This document shows, one piece after another, positions 45,701-57,710 of a DNA stretch of 64,000 nt (positions are counted from its first letter, which is position 1; each line of letters opens with the position of its first letter). The notes beneath the pieces are model-generated. The model was not told where the DNA came from, did no database searches, and saw nothing but the letters and a program-made list of their open reading frames with translations. The stretch comes from Pomphorhynchus laevis (Eukaryota > Acanthocephala > Palaeacanthocephala > Echinorhynchida > Pomphorhynchidae). The position numbers were made by a program, and so were the translations under genes. The stretch covers positions 62,001-126,000 of the forward strand of contig WNNJ02001318.1 of assembly GCA_012934845.2 (NCBI GenBank). Direction: 5' to 3'.

Positions 45701-45949
45701 GCCTAGCGTATCTCCAAAATCGAGTCATTATAGTTTATTCCATTAGTCCTATCTGCAACAGGAAACAATAATCCATTATTGGATAAATCCCTAAAGCATA
45801 TCGATAAAAGGCAATCACTAAAACTTGTATTCTCGGTTTTATAAGCTTGTCGTTTTTCTAAGGATTATTATTCATTTAAAAGTTCCTACTTCGGTAAAAT
45901 ATTAAAAAATGTTAATTAAGGGTTTTTATTCACCTTTCTTTAATTACAT

Positions 45950-46106
45950 TACTAATAAATTACTAAGCGGCCAAGTGGGGTAAAAGGATTTTAACCTTAG
46001 ATCATAGGGTAAAATTACAAAAAAAAATAGTTGCTTAATATTGACCTCTATAAGGAACGATTAGTTGTAAAGTGGTCTTTATGAACAAAAAGGTTCCCCA
46101 TCCCTG
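45950..46106. mobile_element. hAT-like transposon end, copy 1
   Basis: The right end read in reverse starts CAGGGATGGGGAACC, the usual hAT terminal pattern. The preceding 140 bp matches 46350-46485 (taataaattacta, cggccaag, agggtaaaat, aggaacgat). Non-autonomous or truncated; no transposase recognised. Confidence 0.6.
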
Positions 46107-46349
46107 AACTAGATCTTACGTTTCCGCATTGCACTGTATTCGTTCCTTGTTTTGTACAGTAACCGGGTGTTCACATAACGAGCATTTATTTAGTAATAAA
46201 CGGCAACTAGCTTGTCCTTTACCGGAATGGTTGTCAATTCTAAAAGAAGTACTCCTCCAAATAGAGAATGTAAGCAAGTAAGACGATAAGGTGGACATTG
46301 TTCATTTACGAGAAGCTAATCATCAATATGCCACTATCAAATTATTAAC

Positions 46350-46485
46350 TTAGTAATAAATTACTAATCGGCCAAGGCTTATAGGGTAAAATGACAAACA
46401 ACAAATATATTTATTTAACGCAGCCTCTATGAGGAACGATGAATTGTAAATTAGAGTTCATTAACAAAATGGTTCCGCACCCCTG
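46350..46485. mobile_element. hAT-like transposon end, copy 2
   Basis: The reverse of 46471-46485 reads CAGGGGTGCGGAACC. Homologous to 45950-46106, same orientation. 46107-46349 (C/H-containing minus frame of 60 codons at 46116-46298) and 46490-47130 are otherwise unassigned; an imperfect 38-bp palindrome lies near 46893-46930. Confidence 0.6.
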
Positions 46486-47136
46486 TCCTATAGCATTAAA
46501 TATAGTGTTATTAACTGCAGAAAATGACATTTTTAATAATAGTGGCTGTTTTTCAGAACAGCCAGTATTATTATATTTTTACAACAAATTATTTTTTCAA
46601 GCATATTTCAATTCTTGTAGTTAAATTACTTCTGCGAAGTCTCAATATATCCGCCATAGGTATTTCAATATAGTAGGCTTTCGTCTCATTCCCAATGTCA
46701 CAGATACTGCCTTTGGTATTAGTACTGAGATATTCATTCATAGCGCTTTTATACAATCGGGCTAATCTATTTGTTTGGATTCACATATTTTACGAGCTAC
46801 TTGCTTGATTGTAGTGTCTGCAATACGTCCAATTCCACCAACTGTCGAAATCAACGTACAATTCCACCAACAGCCAGTATTATTAAAAATGATAATATGA
46901 TTATTCGCCATGTGGGGATTACAATCTCCACATTACGAATAAAACAACTCAAAATTGCATGGACCTGATATTGCCAAAATTGATTTTTGTGCGTCCTAAA
47001 GTAAAACATCATTTGCTTCCAATTTACCGATTTATATAAAAATCTAAACATATTATTGATCGTATCGCGGTTCGATTGAATGACTACAAAATCAGAATAA
47101 AAATAATTTGTCATTTTTTCTTTTTGCGTTATCTCT

Positions 47137-48835
47137 TTGTTTTCAGGATTGTCTTCAAAGAAATTTAGATCCTCGATCTGCAGGTATCTCGACGTAGTGC
47201 TCGATACAGTCTCTCGGAAAATTCCGGAAAACTTGCCTTTTGTCCGTATCTGCTATGAGAAACCCAGCGCCTTCCTGGTTGGAGATGAAATTATTTTCTC
47301 GAATGAGGAATATAACAGGGAGATCCTGTCCGACCTTTTTTATTCTGCTTGGCGGTTAACAACGTTGCGCACAGAATAGAATCAAAACTAAATATTTGGT
47401 CTGGTATGTATGATCGGGTATTAGGAGGAACTGTTGAAACACTAATGTTCAATATCACAACCATTCAACAAATGAGAGCATATGTATATCTTACTCTTAA
47501 TCCGCTTAAGTGCGAGGTCGTCCCTGATAAACCCGGGGCAAGGTCAATCGCATGCATCCTCCCTGAATGCAAGATGATTTATCTTTCTGACGCACATTTG
47601 CTGGAAGCACCAATTGGAAATTACATAAACGTAGACATCACCCCGACTACGCAAACGAAGAACTCAAAATTGCTTAGAGCAGGGCTAGATTAATAGCCAC
47701 GATGCACCGTTTATACTGCAACACTGCTTTACCCTACAAAAAATCGGGTTTCTTTTGAGAACTACTCCTTGCTTCCGAAGCGATATACTACTGCAATTCG
47801 AAAAGAGGATACGTTCGACTTTAGGAACTATTTTAAACATCAATCTTAACGAAAGAGGATGAAGACTAGCCATCTTACTATTATCCGTGGCGGTCTAGTT
47901 ATTCAATCGGCAAGATAAATTGAAATCTCAGCGTTCTGTTGTTCAATATTTGGCGGGATGTACTGATACAACTTTTATTATTAGCCCTTATAACAGCTAT
48001 CGATGCTCCCAACCCGGATCACGACGACTCTATTTTTTTTGTAGATCGCGGAGTGCAAGTATACAGTTCCATTGGACTACCAAACTCAAAAACAATAGAC
48101 GGAAGACCAATTATCACCAATTGATCGTAGGGCAGACTACGATCAATTGGAGAGCAACACCGAAACTCCTGCGACCCGGAACAGATTACTTGCAGTGGCA
48201 TCAAAATTGTCCGGAGCGTTTTATCGAAAGCATGGCCAACACTTCGTAGGAACACGTCTTGATAGCCATGCACTGTCCCTGTCCGTCACGTTGTGGCTCA
48301 GAGTTTTCAATGGGCTAGCCTTCACATGTGTATACGAAAAAAAATGTGTCAGCTTGGGCTACATACCCTGAATTGCCCGCAATCTAAATGTCGACACATC
48401 CGGCACGACGATGTTAACCGATTGATACGGATGGCCCTGGAAGCGGCAGAATCCCCTTCCAGACTGAAACGGTCAGAATTTCAAGAAGCAATGAAAATCA
48501 TCCGAAAGGTGCGACTTTGTTCCCTTGGAAGGCAAGTCACATCCTCGTATGGGACTATGCGTACCTCGTGACAAAGGTGGGAGCGGTAGCAGTAGCGCGG
48601 GAGATCGTAAATGGGCAAAATACACAGTCATCAATGATTGATTGTTTAAATTCGTCCCCATCGTTTTAGCGACTCTTTGTGCCGTGAGGCCTAATACAGC
48701 GTCGTTCCTGATTGCTTCGGCTAAGAGATTGGAGAGAACAACAGGCTAACAACGCTCGTCAGCATGGCTTATACCGCGCATTAGCGTTGCGATCTAAAGG
48801 GCAATGTCGCCTGTTTGATGGAAGCAGTCAGGGAT
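47137..48835 (+). mobile_element. Second RLE-type LINE lineage, decayed (RT to C-terminus)
   Basis: Pieces in order: RT palm (QGDP near 47320 and CLAVNNVAHRIESKLNIW, VLGGTVETLMFNITTIQQ), YVYLTLNPLKCEVV, LLEAPIGN, then FVGTRLDSHALSLSVTLWLR, a damaged Cys-His knuckle, CRHIRHDDVNRLIRMALE, and RISVAI-like end near 48780. The order and motifs follow cnidarian-type elements with QGDPLGP RT and LDSxxLxxxxxLRLG C-terminus. It is a different lineage from 50389-53342. Many breaks. Confidence 0.75.
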
Positions 48836-49140
48836 GATGGCATGTATAGAATCTGACCAAATTAACCTCGCATACGAAAATATGCGTCAATATTCACCAG
48901 AGTTATCAGTTACAGAAGAGGCAACAGAAATTAACGGGGACCCCGATGAAGATATTTTTGGGGGCGATCGCGCGCCTCCTCCTCCGGCAAACCCATCCGT
49001 ATGCGATATCGATCTACACGAATCCAGAGTCCTTACAAACGGATACAATACATCCGGATCTCACTCTAATGTGTATAATGGAAACCACGACGCACAAACC
49101 ACGATGGAAACATTGATCAGTTCAGAGTTGTAAGTAATGC
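48834..49140 (+). CDS. Unassigned 99-codon frame ending at a splice-donor-like site
   Basis: The frame 48834-49133 overlaps the LINE end for its first few residues, then reads as compositionally normal acidic protein (SVTEEATEINGDPDEDIFGG, DRAPPPPANPSVCDIDLHES). At 49130 a good donor, gagttgtaagtaatg, lies at its end. I do not recognise it. It may be a host exon, the tail of a retroelement product, or chance. Nothing clearly joins it downstream; a 74-codon frame at 49190-49414 is equally anonymous. Confidence 0.25.
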
Positions 49141-49419
49141 GGTCTCTTAGACAGAGCATTACAGAAAGCAGCTGTAGAACAATCAACGTGTGGACTCCGA
49201 TAATAATGAAACCACTGGTTTCCCGAACTCCTACAGTTTTTCTCATTTTGTTTTTTCCGAAAAAAAAAACAAAAGTAGAAAATTGATGTTTTTCTTCGAT
49301 GTTTTATCATCACCCTCAAAGAAAGTCATTGAGGTTGATGACAAAACATCAAAAAGTATCTTTACCACAAATTTCAAAATCGTTGGGCAATGTTTCAATT
49401 TTTGTATTTTCTAAACATT

Positions 49420-50110
49420 CTAAAGTTAAGTTGATGTACCTGTGCAGTCATTTTTACTATTAAAATTTTGATAAATATTTTTATTCTGCACTTAAATCCT
49501 ATATATAAGCCAACAGCCTTGCGGTACATTTCAGTATTGTTGGGCCTCATTAGCTACTGATCCAATACATACGTTTCATGTTTTGGTCCTTTTAATATTA
49601 TATGACGATCACTCGACTTGTTTGTTTTATTGACATTTAGATTTAATTCTAAATCTAAATATGGGATCAAGGTATTGGATTCTAAATCTAAAATATTAGA
49701 TAAATAGCTGATGATGTTCTTCAATACTGAAATGTAGCTGATGTTGGCTTATAGATAGGATTAAAGTAGAATTCAGAATAAAATAGTCATCAAAATTTCA
49801 ATGGTAACAATGACTGCATAGGTATATCTAATAAAAATTAGGAAACAAACTATAGATGACTAATTTGATAATAGTAATTAATTTCAAACATAGGTAGGTT
49901 TTCAAATTGATGGTAGTAACTTTCTCTACCAACACAGACTTAATTTGAAATCATAAATGTAGGTATCGGATTAGTAGCTGATGAGGTTTATCAATACTGA
50001 AATGTAGAGTACTATTGTTGGCTTATAGATAGGATTAAAGTAATGTGCATAACAAAATAGTCGTTAGAATTTTAATTCTAAAGTTAGTTTATTTTTACGA
50101 TTTATTATAA
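49420..50110. mobile_element. Long-inverted-repeat MITE, with a third internal terminus
   Basis: The left terminus (about 49450-49575: aaaattttgat, ataagccaaca, atttcagtattg, gctactgatccaatac) recurs inverted at about 49665-49800 and again at about 49965-50090. So one MITE (about 49450-49800) carries a second right-hand end in tandem. No coding frame. Superfamily undetermined. A related end (ttctgaagttagtttatttttgcgattt) lies at 54726. Confidence 0.8.
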
Positions 50111-50388
50111 ACTTGACCATTATAAACATGTGATTTCACACCTACAACGTTAAAAAGATATATATTCTTCATATTCACTTATTTTCTTCAATAATTAATT
50201 CTAAAATAAAAATTGTATTTTAATATTATCATTATTAATAATAATGATTAATACAATTAATGATTAATTTGAATCATTAATCATCAATTAATTTGATTAA
50301 TTAATGACGAGTTTGAACTTTCTTGGCTGCTTAATAAACTACTTACATTTGAGATAAAATAACATACATTTACAGAAAAACATAACAC

Positions 50389-53342
50389 ATGCCTCGGGGA
50401 AAGCCTGCTGATATGCCCAGATGCTGTACATGCAATGGCCAAGCGGCACGCTGCAAGGGGTGTAAATGCGCAAGGTCTGGAAAATCGTGTATGGACTGCC
50501 TTGCTAGGAACTGCTCAAATCGACTAGAAGTACCTACACTAGAGGGCGATAATGTCCTTATTTTCACAGAGTCTGCCGACGTTCCAACCAAAAAGGCTGT
50601 CCAAATGGATGAAGTGTACGATGAGGTAATTCTATGGAAACCTAATCTGTTTCGATTGCCACGTTGTTCTGAATCGAAAATTTTCATCGCTGAACTTACT
50701 CGAATATATGAGGGAGCATCATCAAACACGGATTCACTCATACGTGCAATATCACTTTGTCAATTAGTTCTACAACGTAGTGGATATTCGAATACGCGAA
50801 AGCTCAAGGCTTTATTAGCAAGACGTCTCGCTAGCTGGTCCTCTGGAGACATCTCATCTCTACTAAACGAAGCTAGATATCTCCAGCGCCTTGACGTAAA
50901 AAAATCACACAACAATATAACCAACGATACAACGAAGCTATTTCGGAAGTTTGTTCTCAATGGTAAGATAACGGCAACGATGAAATTAATCAAAACAGAG
51001 CATGGACAAGGCGTGCCAATGGGCCTGGATACTTTAACATGTGGTAAATCAGTGAGACAGATACTTATTGATAAGCATCCACAACCAGCTGACATACATG
51101 AGGAAGCACTAGTCACTCAACCAATAACCGAAATACATGACTTCAACCAAGTTGCTTTCGAGAGTATTGACGGATCAAAAATAATTGAGGCTGCTAAGAG
51201 AACATAGGATAGTGCAGGACCTTATGGAATGGACGCAAAAGCATGGACCGAAATGCTTTCGAATTTCGGTACGGAGTCACAAAAATTAGCGGATGCGCTA
51301 GCATTGTTTGCTCAACGAATCGCTACTAAGGAAGTTTCTGATGAGTCGATCAAAGCTTTTACGACAAGCCGCCTTATTGCATTAAGTAAGAATCCAGGTG
51401 TGCGTCCAATTGGAATAGGTGATGTCTCAAGACGTATCGTATCGAAAGTCATACTTGATGTTGCACGGCCACAGCTACAACAGATATGCGGTAAAACACA
51501 GTTTTGTGCTGGTCAGCGCGCAGGTACTGAATGTGTAGTCCATGCCTTACGTGATTTGTTATCGAGTAAACCAAATTCGGTGGTCTTGACTATTGATGCA
51601 GATAATGCATTTAATCGAATCAACAGAAAAACTGCCCTGGCCAACATGCCACAAATATGCCCAGCGCTATCGAATGTTCTGTCAAACCTCTATAGAAATC
51701 CGACGTCATTGACAATTGGGAATGAAATCATACTCTCCCAAGAAGGATTTACACAGGGAGATGTTTTATCGATGTATGCCTATGCTGCAGCTACACTTCC
51801 TATGATACAAAAGATATCTGCGGAGTATCCTGATGTGCTCCAATGCTGGTATGCTGATGACGGCAATATGGTGGGTGATCCTGATACAGTGAAGATGGCG
51901 TTTGAACTGCTACGAAAAATTGGACCGTCATATGGTTTCTTCGTTAATCCGGCGAAATGTCGACTATACGGAAATGGATGTATAGCTGAAACGCTCCACG
52001 CTTTATTTGATGATCTTCAAATTTCTGTTGACATGGATGGCGTGTCTATATTGGGGTCTCCCATTGGAAAGGATGACTTTGTAAAAGAGCATATTCAATC
52101 TGATGTACGTTCGTTGATCGAGACAGTTACTCGTCTCACACAAATCGGTCGTTCAAAGCTACATATTGCTTTCGTTGTTCTCATAAGATCTCTTCAACAA
52201 AAATGGATACATATGCAACGATCATGCCATTGCTCGATTGAGTGGTTTGAGGCGCTGGCACAATCGATAAGATCGATGATAACTGAATTAACTGGAATTG
52301 ACATTGAAACAAATGAAGTTCTATGGAGGGTGTTTAACATGACTTTGAGAGATGGTGGTATCGGCGTTAAAGACCCTATGCGTTCAGTAGACCAAGAATA
52401 TAACGCTTCACGTATGGTGTGCGAGCCATGTTTAGGAGACGTTACGGGGCTAGATCTAATAAATAATCAAAACAGATTATGTAAAGAAATTCGTGCTAAC
52501 CGTTTAAAAGCGGAAAGGATGAATCGCAATGACATTATAAATCAGGTCGACCCTACTCTCAAGAATGCCATCGAGCATGCATCAGTATCTGGATCATCTT
52601 CGTGGTTGTCAACATACCCAACAAACAGTTATTCTTCCAGAATAAGTAATACAGTCTTTCAAGATGCACTAGCCACCAGATACGGATTTCTCCATCCCTC
52701 ATCACCGAAATACTGCCAATGTAAAGAACAAAACTCGATATCACACACTTTCTCGTGCCCTTTAGGCGGCTTGCCATCAATGAGACACGATGCCGTCCGT
52801 GATTTTCTAGCGAATAGATTATCCGAATGTTGTCGTAACGTAGCAATCGAGCCAAAACTATCCCCTCTGCATGATGAAATATGCTTCCAAAATTACGGTA
52901 CAACTATTGATCTGAAGCGAGACTTGACATTTCATGTTCCGGAATCTATGGAAACAGAACGGAGTGTACTTTCCTTTATATCTGCGTGTTCAACGCATAC
53001 GCTCCCTCTAACTCCAGTAAGAGTATCGGACCATGCTTCGAATATCATGAACTAAGTAAGAAAAGGAAGTATCTTGAGAGAGTAAATAGCATAGAGCATG
53101 CGTCATTTATTCCCGTAGTATTTTCGATGCTCGGAGGGGCGGGTACGGAAGCGGCAATCCTGTTAAAGAGAATCGCGGGCTCCATGGCAAGGAGTCATAA
53201 CAGCTCATACAACGATGAAATAAGCAGATTACGTAGTGGCATCAGCGTTATCCTTGCAAAGATGACTTATCGATGTGTCCGTGGAGCTCGATCAGCTATA
53301 AATCGTCCTCAAAGGGATTTATGTTTAATCAATGAAGAATAA
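50389..53342 (+). mobile_element. Nearly intact RLE-type LINE with Cys-rich N-terminus
   Basis: One frame runs 50389-53055 with a single TAG (51205), and the C-terminus continues in another frame to 53342 after a one-base shift near 52978; about 980 residues. N-terminus: MPRCCTCNGQAARCKGCKCA, RSGKSCMDCLARNCSNR, a CXC-like metal-binding pattern. RT: SKNPGVRPIGIGDVSRRI, TIDADNAFNRINRKTAL (motif A), EGFTQGDVLSMYAYAAAT (B), CWYADDGNMVG (C). Then a knuckle CQCKEQNSISHTFSC, RHDAVRDFLANRL, and endonuclease-like RDLTF...ICVFNAYAPS, YLERVNSIEHASFIPVVFSM, GGAGTEAAILLKRIAGSMAR. These follow RLE LINEs common in corals and hydroids; the exact clade is uncertain. G+C is higher than the flanks. A polypurine-poor A+T tail follows 53400. 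It is one of the youngest large elements here. Confidence 0.9.
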
Positions 53343-53399
53343 TTTAGTGACTTTTTGAATATTAAAACTGGCTTGGTGAGGTTTTTTTTCTTTAAAATT

Positions 53400-54505
53400 G
53401 TAAATTAAGGCCCATTTGCGGGAACCTATATTAATGTAATAATATTTATAATAAAAAATATAAAAAAAATTAATGATTAATATTAATAATAAATATCATT
53501 ATTGCATTTTAATATTAATAGATAATATTGCATTTAAAATTGTATTTTAATATTATTACTTTAATCTTATTAAAGCTTTATTATATCATTTATTAATTAA
53601 AAATACATAATTCAACAGTTAAATAAAATTGTTATTTCATACAGTTTAAATACAAAAAAAACAATAACTTTATTTAAATCAATTTACCTATAAAGCAAGT
53701 GTTTGTTCCAACCTACATACATCATTGTACATGAATATTCCATACATTTCGAAACTTCTGCGGTGTTTTCAAGACGTCTGGAACATGTGCTGTTGTATGA
53801 AAAGTTCATAACCACAATCCTAATTGCATTATTTAATTTAAGTTCTAATAGTCTATAATCACACTAATCAACGTAATGTCCTCTAATGTGCTGTAGGTAT
53901 CTAATCAAGGATGTGATTTTCAAAACAAAGCTCTTATTCTTTAAGCATTTATGTTATTGCATATGTCAATTAACAACTACAAACAATGTAGACCTCTAAA
54001 ATTGCGATGACATCATTGAGTGAATCTACATGTTTTTAAACCCTCCTTACGACTTCAAAACTTTTCAAGCTATATATCTAAAATATTACTTTACAACATA
54101 ACGTATGAGATATATTTACATATCAATATTATGCATTTTTATTATTTTAATTCTATTAAAAGTGCTCTAATGATATCTTTTAAACAAATCATGTTTAAAA
54201 GATTAAAGATGCTTGATTTAAACAGGATGAAATTCTTTGCAAAATTATAAATTTCAAGTTTGATAAGTTCGTCAATTTTTTGCTTCCACATCTAATCGAA
54301 TGACAATTCCTTGCTATTGCCGTCGCAGAAAATCTGTCAAACAATTGGCAAATGTTAATCCTTTAATCATCAATGTTACATCATACATGTTATTGAGTCA
54401 GTCGTATCGTCCGAAGATACCAAGTCTTACAGGGAAATCAACGTTGAAAAGATTGGTATTAGTCAATTATCAGTGTTTAAGGACAATTTTAGGATTTTTC
54501 TTTAT
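53400..54505. other. A+T-rich DNA, no feature recognised
   Basis: Small frames (54020-54250) have no similarity that I can see. The segment 53690-53990 is slightly richer in G+C but yields nothing. Confidence 0.5.
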
Positions 54506-54668
54506 TTATAAAGGGGCGCGCGAACGCAACCCCAACTATCACAAATTCTGCGCCCGAGGTTCCCCAGTTTGGGGAAATCGCAGACTTCAACCGAATCGGC
54601 GTGCAATGACTCAGCCTCGGTCCGGGGGAACGACCTTCTTGATCATCGTTTACCCCTGCGCCAGGTAA
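54506..54668 (+). other. G+C-rich island ending in a consensus splice donor
   Basis: About 160 bp near 55-60% G+C inside very A+T-rich DNA. It starts ggggcgcgcgaacgcaaccc, contains a perfect TTCCCC/GGGGAA hairpin near 54560, and ends cctgcgccag followed by gtaagt. One plus frame reads NSAPEVPQFGEIADFNRIGV. It could be an orphan exon, a retrogene scrap or a structured RNA; I recognise none. 54700-56188 is A+T-rich, with nothing found. Confidence 0.3.
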
Positions 54669-56204
54669 GTATGCTATATCCGTTTTTTCAGTTTTCTCAA
54701 GTTGTATTTTTATAATTATTAAGCATTCTGAAGTTAGTTTATTTTTGCGATTTATTATTAGGATATAAAATCAATTTCTTATTAAATTATTTTTTTCTTA
54801 CTGTGGTACATTTTGAATACTGATAAAATGCTGACCGTTTTATTTCTTTGGTTTGTTTTAATTTTAAAGACTTATCGCATACATTACTCGCTACAAAACA
54901 AATATCATCATATTTCAAAATACCCGCAAAAGTTATTAACGAATATTTTAATTTGATAACTAGAAACAAAGTCAGTACAAATAAATTAAAATTCGTTCCA
55001 AAATCTCGCCAAGTATTTGATACCATCTTCAGGAATATATAAAACGAACATTTACAGCTTAACAGGCATCTTATAAACATTTACAAACGCGAATATTTTA
55101 CTGAGTTAGGGCAAAAATCTTGCCTTAACTAAGAAATTGTATCTCTTTCATCTATATTTCTAAGGTTAATTAACAAAATAAGGGCATTTCAAAAAAAGAT
55201 TGTACATTTACGCTTGCGTTTTGTCATTTAACAAATTAGTCTATTGAACAAATAAGTAAAGACATAAAATGTGTTTGTTATTAAGACTTCTCACAAGCCG
55301 ACATAAATACGTTTATTGTTGCAATATTTATGCAATCGACATATCCATCAATGATAGCAAAACTCCAGCAATTACTTTAACGTTAGATCAGTTGATAAGT
55401 TGGCAATTTGTAATCGTAAATTACACTCATTAGTAGTCAATATTTACTAAATTAATAATATATAATTCTGTATTAAATTGACCCCATTAGCTGCTCTAGT
55501 AAATCAAATTATTCGTTTTTTTATTTTTTTAGGGATGTATCAATAATCTAGTGTTGATAATAATAATAAATCTAAAATATTATAAATTATAATAATATTA
55601 TAATATTATTAATTTTATTATAATATATTAATATATTATTATTTATTATAATATATTAATTTTATTAATATTATAATTTATAATATTAATAAAATTTTAG
55701 ACAATAATCTAAAATATTTTCAAGTAAATTCAATTAATTTACACTAGAGTATGTATCCTACAAATAGTAGCTTATTGTAATATTCTGAATAAAAGATTAA
55801 ATTATTGGAATATTCCTATTAGTTATTATTTAAGAAAAAATTTCAAATGTAGTTATTATTTAAATTACTAAATCTAATTATTTGCAAAGTTATTTAATAA
55901 TAAATGCCTTTATTTTTTTGGCCACCCATCTATGTTTGGCGATCAATAAAATTCAGTCATTACATAATTTTCGAGCTAGAGTAAGTATCCTACCAATAGT
56001 AGCTTATTTCAGAATAAAAGATTACATAATATTCGAACAATTGATCAAAAATGAGAGAAAACAAACTGATATAAACTTAGAAATTTCATAAGTAGCCTCA
56101 TGAGTAGGATTTTCGGTTATGTTTTGTGCGGCGAATAAAGATTTAATCGTAGTACTTCTTTCACATTTATCCGTTAGTTATTTAAAGTAATCTAAACCCG
56201 AGTT

Positions 56205-57034
56205 TAGATTAGACACGAAAGACCTTCTAAGACAAGCACCATGGACCATCCTGTATGCCGACGATGTTATGCTGGTATCTAAAGACAAACATGACCTCGA
56301 GCAACAAGTTCAGCAATGGCACGATCGCCTGGCACAGTTTGGGCTGAAACTGAACACAGCCAAAACAGAGTACATGACGACGAACCAGAACGAAGATGTA
56401 AGCATATCAGTTAATGGCGTGCTTCTGCCAAAGACAACTGCGTTCAAATATCTGGGATCAGTCATCTCCAGCACAGGAGGAGTGGCAAAAGACGTCACCA
56501 CTCGCATCAACGCAAGCTGGACAAAATGGAGAGCAGCCACTGGAGTTTTGTGCGACAAACGCATGCCAGACAAACTCAAATCGAAGTTCTACAGAAGCGT
56601 AATACGGCCTGTAGCAATGTACGGTGCTGAGTGCTGGGCAATGACAGCAGAAGCAGAACGTAAGCTTGGATGCATGGAAACCAAAATGCTAAGGTGGATC
56701 GCAGGAAAGACTCGCCTAGATCATGTCCGTAACGAAGACATCCGCAAGCGATTTGGCGTAGCACCCATAGCAGACAAACTGAGAGAATCAAGGCTGCGAT
56801 GGTATGGACATGTAATGAGGGCAGACGTGAACACATTAGCGCAGGCACCATTTCAAATCGAGGTCGACGGAAAGAGACCAATAGGAAGACCACAGAAAAG
56901 ATGGATGGATACCCTTCTTAAGGACATGAAAATGGTCGGACTCACGCCCAAAGACGCAGCAAAGAAGGCATTTTGGCGTCAACGATCGTGGCAAGCGGAC
57001 CCCGTCATACGGGATAAACGCTAAGAAGAAGAAG
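56205..57034 (+). mobile_element. Young 5'-truncated RTE-like LINE with 16-bp target duplication
   Basis: The frame is open from the left edge to TAA at 57022: WTILYADDVMLVSKDKHDLE (RT motif C), FGLKLNTAKTEYM, FKYLGSVISSTGG, RMPDKLKSKFYRSVIRPVAM, YGAECWAMTAEAERKL, ETKMLRWIAGKTRLD, LRWYGHVMRAD, RPIGRPQKRWMDTLLKDMKM, ending DPVIRDKR. The tail is gaagaagaag. The 16 bases aatctaaacccgagtt occur at 56189-56204 and again at 57035-57050, a perfect target-site duplication. No interruption in 270 codons indicates recent insertion. No host function is expected. Confidence 0.95.
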
Positions 57035-57479
57035 AATCTAAACCCGAGTTGATTTGATATTCATGTTTTGACCTTAGATGTGCCTCAAGACAACATTTTT
57101 TCATTGAATCATTACATAAAGATTGTTGACATATAAGACAGAAAGGCAATCGGATATCATTATAAGCAGGAATGAGTCCAAATTTAAGAAAATCCTCGGA
57201 ATATTAACGAACTTTTTTCTTCTTTTCCTTGCTCATTAGGGGTTCTAAAAAATAAAAACAGTTCTAAAAATTTATTTCTCAGCAAAAAATACTTCAAATC
57301 AAGAGCAATGTTACTTTGAATTATACATAGAAACAAAACAAACACTTAAAGAATTGCAGCAAAAAATGATATTTTTTTCTAAGTATATATAATATGTTTA
57401 ACATTTAAAAAGTAATTTATAGCCTTACAACTTTTATAGAACGTTACATTTAAAAAATAATAAAAACGTCTTAAATTTT

Positions 57480-57558
57480 TTTTAAATTCTTGATTTGCAG
57501 CCCCAGAAAACTCAAATGCTGCCCCTGGAAGTGCATACACCCCTTTTGGGAAACACTG
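57480..57558. mobile_element. hAT-like transposon end
   Basis: Read in reverse, 57558 begins CAGTGTTTCCCAAAAGGGG, a common hAT terminal sequence, followed by gtgtatgcacttcc and ggggcagcatttgag. The opposite end was not found. The A+T-rich region 57051-57480 may be the body of a deleted copy. Confidence 0.45.
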
Positions 57559-57710
57559 ATGCTGCAGTACCTAGCAATATAAGTAAATATCACTGGCTAA
57601 TACCAGCACAGTATCTCTCGTATATCTGCCATCTTTTGTAAAACTATTGTTTTAAAAAATGAGATAGATTTAATGGGAAGTTGTTTATAATCAGTCAGGC
57701 AACCACAAAA

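Noticed and set aside
42960-51207. Nonstandard genetic code with TAG as sense
   Set aside because: WDR82, PIN1 and the NDUFAF5-like gene terminate at TAG where the families end.
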